A DNA stretch of 64,000 nucleotides from Linum tenue. Lineage: Eukaryota > Streptophyta > Magnoliopsida > Malpighiales > Linaceae. The translations under genes were made by a program, and so were the position numbers. Within the stretch, counting starts at the first letter, position 1. Each line of letters opens with the position of its first letter. Positions 34,786-44,934 of this stretch are shown piece by piece. Where the stretch lies: contig CAMGYJ010000003.1 of assembly GCA_946122785.1 (NCBI GenBank), forward strand, positions 25,933,811-25,997,810. Direction: 5' to 3'. The notes beneath the pieces are model-generated. The model was not told the DNA's origin, did not search any database, and saw only the letters and a list, made by a program, of their open reading frames with translations.

Positions 34786-35656
34786 TGTTAACTCGGTCGA
34801 GCGCGAGACTTTTCCTGCTTTTCGAGTGCTTCTCGAAGGAGCAATGAAAAACCCTAATCAGATTCTGAAATTGAGAACAAAGGTTTGGAAGGGAAAGTAA
34901 AATCGATCGAATGGAATGAATTGAACGCAAGTAAGTGAACGAGTAATTTGTGAACTGATTGGGCTTGGGCCCAATTCTCTTTAAGTCGATCAACTCCAAG
35001 AAGTCAGTCTACGTTTAGCTTCTCCCTTCCCTGTGTTCGTCTGAATCAAAAGTTCTTCCCTGCAAAAGAACAGAGCACTTTTGCCAAAACAGAGACTCAG
35101 CTGCAGCAGAGTTAGAAGTATAAAAGTTCAGACCAAGACACCAGGATTTTTACGTGGTTTCCGATACTGATAAATCAGTATCGACTAGTCCACGTCCAAA
35201 GGCACTCTGATTGAGCCCTTTGACGATATACTAGGGATGTATGTGTTCAGTTTACAGAATACAATCACGATTCCCTTGTGACTCCCTGTCACACACACTC
35301 AGACTCCCTCTGGAACACTGACTCCCCGTCACCTGTTCCAAATCAAGAATACTGATCACTCAGAGCTCTCTCCCCGACAGCTCTAACTCTCTTTTGTTCT
35401 CTTTCAAACCCAGAACTTTTTCTATCTCTCTGTTTGAAATCGCCCGAACAAAAGTGACTCCCAATTCCCCCTTTTCCTCTTTTTAAGTATCCCAAGTCTA
35501 TTACCGTTAGGTTCTCCTTGCTCAATCACAGTGATTGTGATTTGATCTTGATTCACAGTTGACTTTCCCAATTTGCTTGATAGAATTTAGAATTTCCCTC
35601 TTTAACTCCTCTCATCGTACATTCCTTTTGAGTCGTTGAACAAGCTTTTGCCAACA
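34786..35656 (-). repeat. 5' LTR of the nested Copia element
   Basis: About 871 bp, starting TGTTGGCAAAAGC and ending GAGTTAACA, followed by the primer-binding site. It matches the left LTR closely, including the CTGATCACTCAGAGCTCTC stretch. Confidence 0.92.
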
Positions 35657-35699
35657 ATGTCGACAACACTTATTTCCCTTTTTCTCTCTACTTGTCCAC

Positions 35700-36640
35700 G
35701 TGGATGATAATTAATTAAAAAATAATGTAAAAAAAACCAAAACCCCTCATTTGACCCACCCACCTTTTTGTTGATCGGCCTCTGGTTTCCAGTGCTGTTG
35801 ATCTTGTAAGGAGGGTCGTTAAGGGTCGAATTCAGAGTTGGCGGTGAGGTGATGAAATTTGACAATTCGTTCTAGTCTAACCATATCCCGTCGACGGGGA
35901 GAGTGTAGCAAAACGTCTCGATCTCGTTCCACCAGAAATCCGATGCATTTGGGTTCATTAAATCGGGGAAATAAACGGGTCCCGGCCAAACCGATCCCAA
36001 GTAAGGCAACCCGTCTCGTTTGATGAAGATATCTGCTTACATCCCTCGTTTGGGGAAGCTTGTTGACGAAATTCCTCATCTGAAGAACGGCGAAATTGAC
36101 CGGATCCAGAGTGAAATCCTTGTAAGTGTCCATGTAATCGATATCCGTCCACATCACTTCCAGAGGAATCCCTGATTTGGCATAGCCGGCGTCCACTTCC
36201 TCTAGCTCCGTCACGTTCTTGTACCCGTATTTGCATTGATGAAACCCTACAGAAACAGAGGGTTTCAGTCTTTCAGAGAAAGAACAGAGGGGGAAGGAAG
36301 AAAAATATGAGACCCGTACAGATTGAAGTTGGTAGTCGCGCTAGCGAGATCGGCGTTTCAGGTCTCAGCTTGAAATTGGGTTTGGTCTGTTCCCTGAGGC
36401 CGTAGATCGAAGATCGGTTCCCAGCCAGGGAAGAAGACAACTGGATATACTGCTCCATGAAGATGAGGAAGTTGTCGGGATCGGAGCCGTCCGGTGAGGT
36501 GTCGAACAGGACGTGGCCCGCGAGGTGTAGAACGGGAATGATTAGAGAGTGGAAGAGGATTGGTGGGGAATGGGGATTAGTATTCGCCAAATCGATGAGA
36601 AAAGGGAAGAGGATCGTCGGAAAATTTGTGGAAAACCCCT
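35700..36640 (-). pseudogene. Captured GH31 alpha-glucosidase gene fragment
   Basis: Read leftward, 36590-36370 encodes an N-terminal domain piece (HVLFDTSPDGSDP, QYIQLSSSLAGNRSSIYGL, then in another frame [17 protein letters not shown]). After a gap and an intron-like CTGTAG acceptor at about 36247, [12 protein letters not shown] and [19 protein letters not shown] follow, then [10 protein letters not shown], and finally the GH31 active-site segment. There the nucleophile Asp of the WxDMNE motif is followed by a stop where Met belongs (about 35868-35875). Text continues as [12 protein letters not shown] to about 35760 and a donor-like GTGGGT. The family hydrolyses alpha-glucosides in the wall or secretory path. 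This copy lacks the middle of the gene and is disrupted. Retained intron borders indicate capture of genomic DNA. Confidence 0.88.
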
Positions 36641-36913
36641 AATTTTGAAATCGGCCAAAAGTTGGGGAAGAAGGGTCGTGACTCGTGCGAAGCAGACTGA
36701 GATGGGGAATATAAGGGTAAAAAAATTAAATTTTTTCTAATGTGTAAATAATAATAAAAAAATATGACGTGTCACTATTCGCTTAGTTGTCATTTATGTG
36801 TCTGCTGAATTGGCGCCTCGTCAGCTGACTGTCAAATAAGTTGACGGTGTTATTAACACCGTTGTAGTTTCTTACGGAAATGGCTATATCTAGCACGCAA
36901 CATCTTTAAAAAG

Positions 36914-36993
36914 TGGCTATAAGTGGTATTTCGCCAAAAGTGGCTATAAGTGGCACAAATGTGAAAGTTTTGGCTACACAAGTGTATTTTGCC
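36914..36993 (-). repeat. Right terminal inverted repeat of the Pack-MULE
   Basis: Mirror of the left end, ending GTGTATTTTGCC immediately before the second TTGAATATA target copy. Confidence 0.9.
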
Positions 36994-37002
36994 TTGAATA
37001 TA

Positions 37003-38214
37003 TAATTAAGGTTCGGGCTAGCGTACGCTAGGCGTATACTTACCTTATTGTACGTCCATCGAGTTTTATTATTTAGACCATGAATTAATCGGAGTTTGGG
37101 AACGATACTATACCCTAACCTCTAATGGATGAAGTATGAACCACAGTCCCCAATTGTCTAACCCAAACCATAAGATTCAATTAATCTTAGAATAAATATC
37201 AACGATTCTGATTCGTCAAAATTATCAAAGTACAAATAATATGTGTGAACACAGACGTATAGTATATGTCAGGCGTACGCTAGGCTTTGCCATAGTATAA
37301 TGATTTTAAACTACTCAATTCAAAATTGTCTTATAAAACATAAACTTTTAAGTAAATGATTTAAATGGATTCATTGGACGTTTGAAGTCTAAACTTACAA
37401 TTAGTCATTACAAAATTGTCTTAAAAAACACATATTTTCATATAATGACGGCTAAATGGACACATATGAAGTTTAAGAACTAAATGATCAAAATATTAAA
37501 ACGGAGACTAAACTAACACTTCAGCCACGTTAAATTATATAAATGGCTATTCATATAATGTGAGTTAAATGAATAAACTTGAAATTTAAGAATGAAAAAG
37601 ATCAAAATATTAAAGTGTGAGACTAAAGTTACATTTTAGTGAATCTAAGCTAAATAAATAGGTATGTAAAACATTTTCAAAAATAAATAAAAGAGATTTG
37701 AACCCATGACCAAATATGCATTATTCAACATGTTTATCAATAAATCAAACACAAATGAATAATTTAATTTTGCACTACAAATTATGTAGATCAAATTATA
37801 AAATTCTCGAAAACTCGAGTCCCCAAACAACTAACGTAATTTCGTCCCTACAATGAAAGTTATGTAGGACCGGCCGACACATGCTAATGGCCGACCGTTT
37901 TATAGGATGAGAAAAATTAAGGGAGAAAAGCTGAATTTCAAACATATATGACATTTGAGGGAGTAAAATTTTACCGACTAAGCATGACAAAAGGCCATTA
38001 ACTAGTAATTAGTTAAAATTTGGTGCTAATTTTAACGGAGACCTAAAAATAGATAACAGGTTTAATACACATAGATGCTGTTTGGATTAAGAATTTATTA
38101 GTTAAATAGAGATGTGGCCCAAAATCACTCAATTAAAATACCTAGTATTTTAAACCCAGGTTTTGTGTGAAATATGTTGTTTGTTTATGAATAGGGATTT
38201 ATTAGTTAGGAAAT
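37003..38214. other. Intergenic, weak tandem repetition
   Basis: No gene. Between about 37300 and 37640 a degenerate unit of roughly 120 bp recurs (GATCAAAATATTAAA at about 37486 and 37601, each followed by GAGACTAAA). The words GCGTACGCTAGG appear twice (37022 and 37271). Otherwise A/T-rich and featureless. Confidence 0.45.
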
Positions 38215-38217
38215 TTA

Positions 38218-38598
38218 CAGCCTGTTTGGATTGAAAAAGGTTGAGAATAATAAAAAGGTTGAGAATTGAATTCCAATGGGTCTAAAATATGGGAATTGCA
38301 ATTCCTATCAAAAGTGATAGGAATTGAGAGAATGAAGATGGAATTAGTGGGACCCATCAATACTTTTTATTATTTTGTTGACCCACTATCATTTTACTCT
38401 CTTTCTCTCTCATTCATATTTCATTTCCCAAAATAAAACAAACATATTACATTATTCATTATGGTTAAAAGTGCAATTCATTTCCATAGTTGTAGGAATT
38501 ATACCAAACACTAGAATTGGAAATGGAATTCTATAAAAATAAAAAATTGAATTCCATTTCCATTTCCATTTCTTCCGGAATTGTATCCAAACAGGCTG
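38218..38598. mobile_element. Harbinger-like MITE with TTA target duplication
   Basis: Inverted ends CAGCCTGTTTGGAT (left) and ATCCAAACAGGCTG (right) enclose 381 bp of A/T-rich non-coding DNA, flanked by TTA on both sides (38215-38217 and 38599-38601). TTA duplication and this end sequence suit the PIF/Harbinger group. The interior also carries complementary GAATTCCA/TGGAATTC words. Confidence 0.82.
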
Positions 38599-38774
38599 TT
38601 AATTATGAAAGCAATAGTAGAAATTACAGTCATACCCTTTCCTGTATTCGCTGTCACTTACCATCGACTTTCAGCTAACCTTCACCGAATTCTTCCCACC
38701 GACGCTGCCTCCTCCGATCTCCCCCACACCATCAGCTGACCTCCAGGCGACCTCGGCGAAGATGTCGAGGATCT

Positions 38775-38954
38775 CATCCAGACTCAACTTCATGAGGTAA
38801 TCCCCTTCTCTATTACTGTTTGCTATTTTTTAATCGTCCAGAAATTTACGGATGAGAAAGCCAATGGAGAAGAGAATGATGAAGCGAGAAGTTGGGATTT
38901 GAACTAGACCATTACAATTCAGACTTGATTGTTTGACATAAGTAAACTAGCATA
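38775..38954 (+). repeat. Left copy of a 180-bp duplication flanking an LTR element
   Basis: About 180 bp (CCAGACTCAACTTCATGAGG to AAACTAGCATA) reappears at 40638-40818 in the same orientation, with a handful of differences. To its left, 38762-38796 reads as an ATG plus eleven codons ending at a GTAATCC donor-like site after a C-rich leader. It may therefore be the first exon of an unidentified, broken host gene; this is weak. Confidence 0.85.
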
Positions 38955-40637
38955 CGACAGCTGATCTCTTATTAGGATTACATCTTGACGGCTTGCTTGC
39001 GACAATCTCATAGCTAAGCTTATATAGACGTAGGGTTAAAACCCTAATCCAACGAATCAGACAAGGCCCAACAAGGTCCAATACTAACACGGTTTAAGTA
39101 ACCGCAACACTCCCCCTCAAGCGAAGACATGAATGACAAGAATGTCGAGCTTGAAGAAGTAAATGTGAAGAACAAGTATGATGGCTTGAACCACAAAACT
39201 CGAGATGAAAAATATCTCGGACGAGGTTGATTGGAGACGAGTGACTCTCTCTGAACAACCTGATGATGGAGACGATTGACTGCGTCTCTTGAACTTGAAC
39301 TTGAACACACTTGGTACATTGCGGTCGACCTAATGACTGAGTTAGTCGACCGACATATGTTGACCTCCTATTCTCCCCCTCAATCCGGAGCATGAACATC
39401 GTTAATGCCCGGCTTAAAAAGCGATGAATGGTTGATATGTGCCCACTAATGAACCGGAAGAGGGGATGACCATTTCTTGGATCGTGAATGCCAGCTGGAC
39501 GATGAAGGGACGATGAATTCTCTGATCGTACTACCTTTTGAACGCCAGGGGACGACCAATTTATGGTACGTGAAGGCCTCGATACCCGGATGGTTGAAAC
39601 CGAACGAAAGTGAACAAGTAGCGGCTGGGAGTGCTTGATCTTGGTGCTAAAACTCACTTTCCACTACCCAATGATAGACCACCATAAAAATCATATTCAA
39701 GTCGTCCCCAAACATGCAATTCATGTATGAGACCCAAAAGGATGCGGTACTCGACCAATCTACTATGCCGAAGAGAGAACCCCGTTCGCAACGACATCAC
39801 GACGCGGATTGAACAGCCAACTTCTGCCCTGCGACTAAGCTTGGTTGGCGATGATGGAGGCGAAGAAGTTGCCTCCAGCTGACTGTGTACTTCGGATACG
39901 TTGACTGAGCAACCACAGAAGAACCACAATGGAAGACCCGGGTGGAAGTGACTTGACTTCCCACGAGCTGCGAACAAACCATGCTTGACTCAGGAGCTAA
40001 TTCTGATTCTTGTTTACTACCGAACAAATACAAGATCATCCCTGCTGACCAAGATGATGGCAAATGGCGAGGGTTTTTGTGAGAGCTGACGTCTGAAAGC
40101 ACAACCTGCCGCAGATGTTGAACTGTGGATTGAGACTCGCGGAGACCCCACGATACGGATCTGATGTCGGGGCCGGACTGGACATCGGCTCTTCTTTCGA
40201 AGACGACCGTGACTAATCATGGGGACGTCGGGATGATGTTGGAGAGGCCGGCTGACTACCGGCAGTGGCTACTGTGAAAGTAGCATGAGAGATAGATGGA
40301 TGGCGGTTTGGACTTCGCCTATGGACAGGTTAACTGCGGAAGCTCAAAACCCTAACAAGGATCGAGTTTCACTCTGATACCATGTAGAATTTGATGATGC
40401 GGAAGAGAAATAACACACAGGACACAAGATTTTACGTGGTATCCTCGATCGATTGATTGATCGAGACTAATCCACGGTGAGCTCATAAGAGCTCACAGCT
40501 GATCTCTTATTAGGATTACATCTTGACGGCTTGCTTACGACAATCTCATAGCTAAGCTTATATAGACGTAGGGTTAAAACCCTAATCCAACAAATCAGAC
40601 AAGGCCCAATACTAACATGGTTTAAGTAACCGCAATA
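38955..40637 (-). mobile_element. Non-coding LTR retroelement, one LTR truncated
   Basis: Minus-strand element. The 5' LTR is 40383-40637 (255 bp) with an adjoining tRNA-Met type primer site (plus-strand CTCTGATACCA, 40372-40382). A polypurine tract (GAGGGGGAG, plus-strand 39110-39118) is followed by the 3' LTR, of which only about 38958-39109 remains, lacking its outer 120 bp or so. The 1.26-kb interior has small open frames but no gag or pol motif that I can recognise, so it is a non-autonomous (LARD/TRIM-like) element. A 180-bp host duplication flanks it instead of a simple 5-bp target repeat. Confidence 0.82.
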
Positions 40638-40818
40638 CGTCCAGACTCAACTTCATGAGGTAATCCCCTTTGCTATTACAGTTTGCTATTTTTCAATCGT
40701 CCAGAAATTTACGGATGAGAAAGCCAATGGAGAAGAGAATGATGAAGCGATTAAGTTGGGATTTGAACTAGACCATTACAATTTAGACTTGATTGTTTGA
40801 CATAAGTAAACTAGCATA
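40638..40818 (+). repeat. Right copy of the 180-bp duplication
   Basis: Matches 38775-38954 in direct orientation and begins immediately at the 5' LTR boundary. Sequence then continues uniquely (GTGCATAACTAAAAC), so this side is probably the original locus. Confidence 0.85.
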
Positions 40819-40959
40819 AGTGCATAACTAAAACAAAAAACTTGTCCGAGTTCTTTAAACAACAAACAAAAACCAGCATACATGACTTCATGCAAGCAGC
40901 CCTGTCACGAACATCAACTTGTCGACTTTGTCTTCTAAGCCATAGAAGATCATCAAATT

Positions 40960-41410
40960 TCTAGGGAAAAAAGTACAAGACCAAAAAGTGTCACCCCATA
41001 CCAGGGTGGTATCTTGTGGTACACAATGTTGAAAGTTGTAAATGAAAGTAAGTATATTTTTACTATCATGTATTCAACCATTCTGCAGTCTGGTATGATC
41101 ATAGCATCATGATACATTTCCATACCACGTGGTATCCTCTTATGTGTAATACCAAACAATATCACCATGGTATAGATTGGTACTAAATGTCTCATTTTTT
41201 TATTCCGAAAATATATAAAAGTGTATATCATTTTGAAGAGCAATATTAATATGATTTATATGTGCAAAAGAACTAAATTCTAACTTAAAAAAAAACAGAT
41301 ATTGCCTATTAAAATTTAAAGAAGAAAAGGTTAGAAGTCTTCCATAAATGATGATGTGGCAGTTATGCATGGTTATTGACCATGATAAATGATATGATCC
41401 CATTTGGCTC
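40960..41410 (-). mobile_element. Diverged single copy related to the 10.7-12.7 kb element
   Basis: In reverse orientation this stretch follows the same order as the 1-kb units. It has the CACCCC-ATACCA-GGGTGGT hairpin (40992-41012), ACAATGTTGAAAGT, CTATCATGTATTCAACCAT (41070-41090), TTTTGAAGAGCAAT (41231-41244), and an end like GATCCCATT (about 41396-41405). It is shorter, diverged and monomeric. No target duplication was identified. Confidence 0.7.
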
Positions 41411-41458
41411 AGTCTACAAGCCAGAATGGATTGAATCAAATCCATCTCAAGCTATGAA

Positions 41459-42340
41459 ATGAATTCCAGATTTTGTCCAAGTGTTTTATCCGTTTCAGGT
41501 ACCTTACTTGGCACTCAAGTTTCTTCCAATTGGATCAATGGAAATGGGCAAAGGAAGTCTTGTTTTGAAGCTGGTGAGTTTCTCTACAAGATAGAGTATT
41601 CTGGAGCTCAAGAACAAGGCAGGACGGTCATGGTTAAAGCGTATCAAAACGCTATGTCGAAACTGGAATTCTGCCAAAAATTGGCCAAGTGTCAGAACCA
41701 GTTTGAGAACCCTTCTTTGGAGGAGTATTCGAAGCACATGGGGGAGAGTCGAGGCTGGATCTTTGTGCAGCATGAAAGTAGGTTTCTTCTACTACAACGA
41801 CATGGCGTTGGATGACTGGAATGAAGAATGGAAGGCCTCAAACGAAAGCTCCAAAGATCGTATCGAAGCTGAGTTTAAGGCAATCTGAATCCTTATCGGA
41901 TTAGGATTCCTTTGCTATTTTGTGTTTAATTCGTTTTCATTGTTTGTTTTGGTTTTCTTTTCCAGTTATAATTTGTTTAGGACTTCTCTAAGATTAGTAG
42001 GATTGGCTAGGTCTATTTAAGTAGCTTTGATTCATTGTAATTTTAAGATTTGATAGAATTGATACAAACTTGAGTTTGGTTCACAAAGCTTGTTGCTTTC
42101 GTGAGTTTGAGAGTTGTTTAGAAGGAGTTCTAAGCAGCTTGAGTGCTTGTATCGTTCAGCTAATCACGTTGTTCATGGCCGAGCTTCTACCTATAGTTTA
42201 CGAGCCTTTCTCCCTTTGTGAGAATTGCACGAAACTTCCACCAACACACATTCAAATCATACCCTGTTGGTGGAGTTCTTGCTCGAGGGAACTCTTGGAT
42301 TCCTTAGCTGTGCTATTCTGATCAATAAACCTCATATAGG
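41459..42340 (+). other. Unidentified open frame and LTR-like tail
   Basis: An open frame at 41459-41815 (118 residues), overlapping in another frame at 41703-41888 (ending DWNEEWKASNESSKDRIEAE), shows exon-like composition after a TTTCAG acceptor at about 41497, but I do not recognise it. The downstream T-rich text at 41890-42330 resembles the end of a plant LTR (short T-runs, AGTTTGAGAGTTG). It could be a gene remnant or an LTR-element tail. Confidence 0.3.
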
Positions 42341-42402
42341 GGTTCATCAATAAATTAATATTTTTCTTCTTCTCTCCTATTAATTTACTATATAATTATC
42401 GT

Positions 42403-43213
42403 TAGGGGTGACAAAACAACCTGCAAACCGACCCACACGTCCAACCCGACCCAACCCATCTGTCTTTACCATTAAAATTAAAGTTTAATGTTGGGTGATA
42501 TTTTTCTTTTGTATAACCCACCTCTATTGGGTTAAGTGCGGATTTTCGGTAATACACCCCGTAGAACCCGACCCAACTCATGTTGAACTATTATCATAAG
42601 TGTTCGTGTCCTAAACATATTTGTGTGAAAATTATCATCTTCTCATATTTTTCTCTTGTAGTTTCCCTAGCCTAATAAATTCATCAACTTAATATTTAGA
42701 TGTAACTTTAATATAAGCTATGATTCACGTGTACAATTTTCTTGTGTACAATTTTAGAAGAACAATATATTATGAATGTGTTAGTTTATCGTGATTTGTG
42801 ATGCTTGTTTAATGAAAGGAATCTGAATCAACTGGAAAAAAAGAATGCGTTAGTTTATAACCACTTTAGCTTATTTCGATAAAATTTTTATGAAAAAATA
42901 TACATATGTTGATGTAAATTGCATTTTATTAAAATTCAAACAACATTTATGCATATTGATACTCATCGCCTCAATTTATTTGTTTAAATTTTTAATTAGT
43001 AATATAATATTTTTGTAGTGTATAATAGTGTCTTTTTGAGTTGGGTTAGGTTTTAAATTAAAAGTATCTCCAATCCGACCCAACCCAATTATAAATAAAC
43101 CGTAGGATTTTTTTTTTTTTGGTGAATTTGAATTTAATATTTTCAAAACCGTAGTATATAGGTCGAGTGATTAAAATGGCCAAACTTGAACCACACAACC
43201 AATATACACCCCT
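42403..43213. mobile_element. hAT-like non-autonomous element
   Basis: Ends TAGGGGTG and CACCCCT are inverted and flanked by near-identical AATTATCGT/AATTATCTT (42394-42402 and 43214-43222). The interior is non-coding, with CCCGACCCAACCC-type words near both ends and a T-run near 43109. Typical of small hAT derivatives. One mismatch in the flanking repeat lowers certainty. Confidence 0.65.
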
Positions 43214-43448
43214 AATTATCTTCATTACTCTCTTTCTATCTTCCTATATTGTAATGGGAAAATATTCTTATAATGGGAAAGGATTATACATTGGGAGTAA
43301 CTAATAATTCCTAACTGACCATAAGATTATGAAGGAAACTCCGCTTGCCACACCTGCCGTGCTTTAGCAGACAGCCATAGCAGTTTCCCTTTCAAACCTC
43401 GGAACCCCTTTTTCTGGGAATGGGCCATGAATCATTTGTACGAGTAAC

Positions 43449-43471
43449 TGGGTGGGTGGGTGGGTGGGTGG
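43449..43471 (+). repeat. (TGGG)n microsatellite
   Basis: About six tandem TGGG units. It could form a G-quadruplex on the plus strand. Confidence 0.9.
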
Positions 43472-43629
43472 AAAGTGGGGTGAGAGCAACGGTAGGTTAT
43501 CGTTGCTTTGAAAATTGCGATTGTTAAATAAATGTATTGTTGTAAATACATGTATAATATTATACATGTATTGATAAATTCGATAATTATAAAATACAAC
43601 ATTTGTATATGTGATTGTGTATGTAACAT

Positions 43630-43850
43630 CAACTAGAACTTGAGATAAAACAATCACAACTATCTCAACAATCTAGCTAAAAGCTGAGATATAACAATCA
43701 CTAATTTTGAGTGATAGTTTCTCTCACACGAGAAACAATCCATGTATTATATCTGTTAAAATATTAAAAAAAATGATGCATTCTAAACAATACACGCATA
43801 ATAGCAATCTTAGAAAAACAATCTCAATTTCCAAACAACCCTTTTTTTTT
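43630..43850 (-). repeat. MITE-like repeat, copy 1
   Basis: Reverse-complement text (AACTATCACTCAAAAT, GATTGTTGAGATAGTT, TGTTTGG near the end) recurs in direct orientation at 57445-57650, indicating a dispersed short repeat of about 200 bp. No coding capacity, and no clear target duplication at either copy. Confidence 0.6.
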
Positions 43851-43949
43851 GTCGTTGTTAGAAATTATGAGAGGGGTATATATTCTCATACATATGAAGT
43901 TTTACATTATGGTGGTTTGGATGTTTTTATTTTTAGAGTTTGTGTTTAA

Positions 43950-44727
43950 TAAATAGGGATAATATCATTGGAAATGCCAATTTTTAGCGAAAGTACCATT
44001 TATATTACGTAGGATATGACAATTGTATACCAGCCGTTAAGTTTTCTGTTAGTACCTAACAGAAAACACAGCCAGAGATGACGACATGGCAGCTGATGTG
44101 GAAAACTTTAATAAAAAATAATTATAAAAAACAAATAAAAAATCAAAAGCAAAAAAAGAGAAAATATATTTCTTCATCTTCCATATCTTTATCAATCTCT
44201 CCCCTCTGCCACAACATCTTCTTCCATCTCCCCCAACTTCTCCACGGAATCCTTGAACACCACGAGCAGGTGCTCGCTCAACATAAAGTAATCCCCTAAA
44301 TCGCCGCAAAGGAGCTGGCCAATACTCGTCGGGGGTTGAATGCAACACTAATCGCCGGGAGCTGGCCAATAATCGCCGTAATCGAGACGGCCAATAATCG
44401 TAGAAGAGCACAACGAATTGGGTGTTCGGCGCGTAATTAAACAGAACCGGAGCCAAGGTGATGCTTCGGGGAGGGAGGCAGAGGACTCCACCATAGCTTT
44501 CTTGCAGAAGGGTAAGGGTCCGAGACGGTTCATCGATTTGGAGAATCTTGTAAGGTATGCCGAAGATGCCGATCATCAAGATTGTGCCAACACAACAACC
44601 GAGATGGAACTCCGGGAGGCCGCAGTAGGGTTGACGGCTGAGCCACCTCGAACTCGCCGGAGAAGTCTAGGTTTGGGAGATTGAAGAAGAATAAATGGAG
44701 AGGTAGGTCGGAGGGTTGAAGTAACTA
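43950..44727 (-). mobile_element. Possible MULE fragment carrying a WAK-type receptor piece
   Basis: Sequence at 43965-44100 (ACCATTTATATTACG, GCCGTTAAG, TGGCAGCTGATGTGG) resembles the sub-terminal text of the other Mutator-like elements in this window. Gene-derived sequence follows on the minus strand. No matching inverted end was found to the right, so the element is probably truncated by the neighbouring hAT/LINE insertions. Element status is inference. Confidence 0.4.
44370..44625 (-). pseudogene. GUB_WAK_bind domain fragment (receptor-like kinase ectodomain)
   Basis: The minus strand reads CGLPEFHLGC, then GIPYKILQIDEPSRTLTL, then LFNYAPNTQFVVLFYDY. This is the pattern of the cysteine-rich GUB_WAK_bind domain of WAK-like and LRK10-like receptor kinases (CGYPxFxLxC, xYxVxxIDyxxxTLTLAR, xFxYxPNxxxLTLFYxC). 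The final family cysteine is Tyr here, and the frame then runs into unrelated Arg-rich sequence. Only about 80 residues of a normally larger receptor are present, with no kinase domain. Confidence 0.75.
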
Positions 44728-44930
44728 GGGCTGGCGGACGGTTTTCCGGTTAGCGGCTAACCGGTCAGTTTCAACCGAACTGACTGGTTTTCGGCTAGCC
44801 GAAAAACCGATTCTGAAGAGGGCGGTCGGTTGGCGGTGGGAAATATCAGGGGGGCGGTTAGCCGACTAACCGGGGTCGGAAACCGGTGGTTAACCGGCTA
44901 ACCGACCCCTTCCCTTTCCCCTTAAACGAC
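44728..44930. repeat. Inverted-word repeat, hAT-end-like
   Basis: Starts TAGGGCTGGCGG and is filled with complementary CGGTTAGC/GCTAACCG words. It resembles the internal and terminal text of small hAT elements. The opposite end is not identified. It abuts the broken 3' side of the LINE that follows. Confidence 0.5.
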
Positions 44931-44934
44931 GCCG

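Larger units (their letters stand above)
27492..35656 (-). mobile_element. Copia (SIRE/Tork-like) retrotransposon with extra 3' ORF, TSD ATGTC
   Basis: Complete minus-strand LTR element of about 8.2 kb. The 5' LTR is 34786-35656. The tRNA-Met type primer site lies at plus-strand 34773-34783, two bases off the LTR. Gag, pol and an additional ORF follow. A polypurine tract (plus-strand TTCTCCCCCTA, 28395-28405) precedes the 3' LTR at 27492-28394. Direct repeats ATGTC at 27487-27491 and 35657-35661 confirm insertion into the Pack-MULE. The LTRs are similar except for an indel of about 30 bp near 27715-27755. Gag is nearly intact and pol carries a few stops and frame changes, so the insertion is fairly recent but inactive. 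Confidence 0.95.
27347..36993. mobile_element. Pack-MULE with GH31 gene fragment, split by a Copia insertion
   Basis: The outer ends are inverted repeats beginning GGCAAAATACACTTGT. About 75 of the first 80 bases match by hand count (27347-27426 against 36914-36993 reversed). Identical 9-bp direct repeats TTGAATATA sit outside (27338-27346 and 36994-37002), the length expected for Mutator-like elements. Removing the 8.2-kb Copia insertion leaves an element of about 1.5 kb with no transposase. It contains minus-strand pieces of a GH31 alpha-glucosidase gene, including intron-like borders, which is the definition of a Pack-MULE. Confidence 0.9.
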
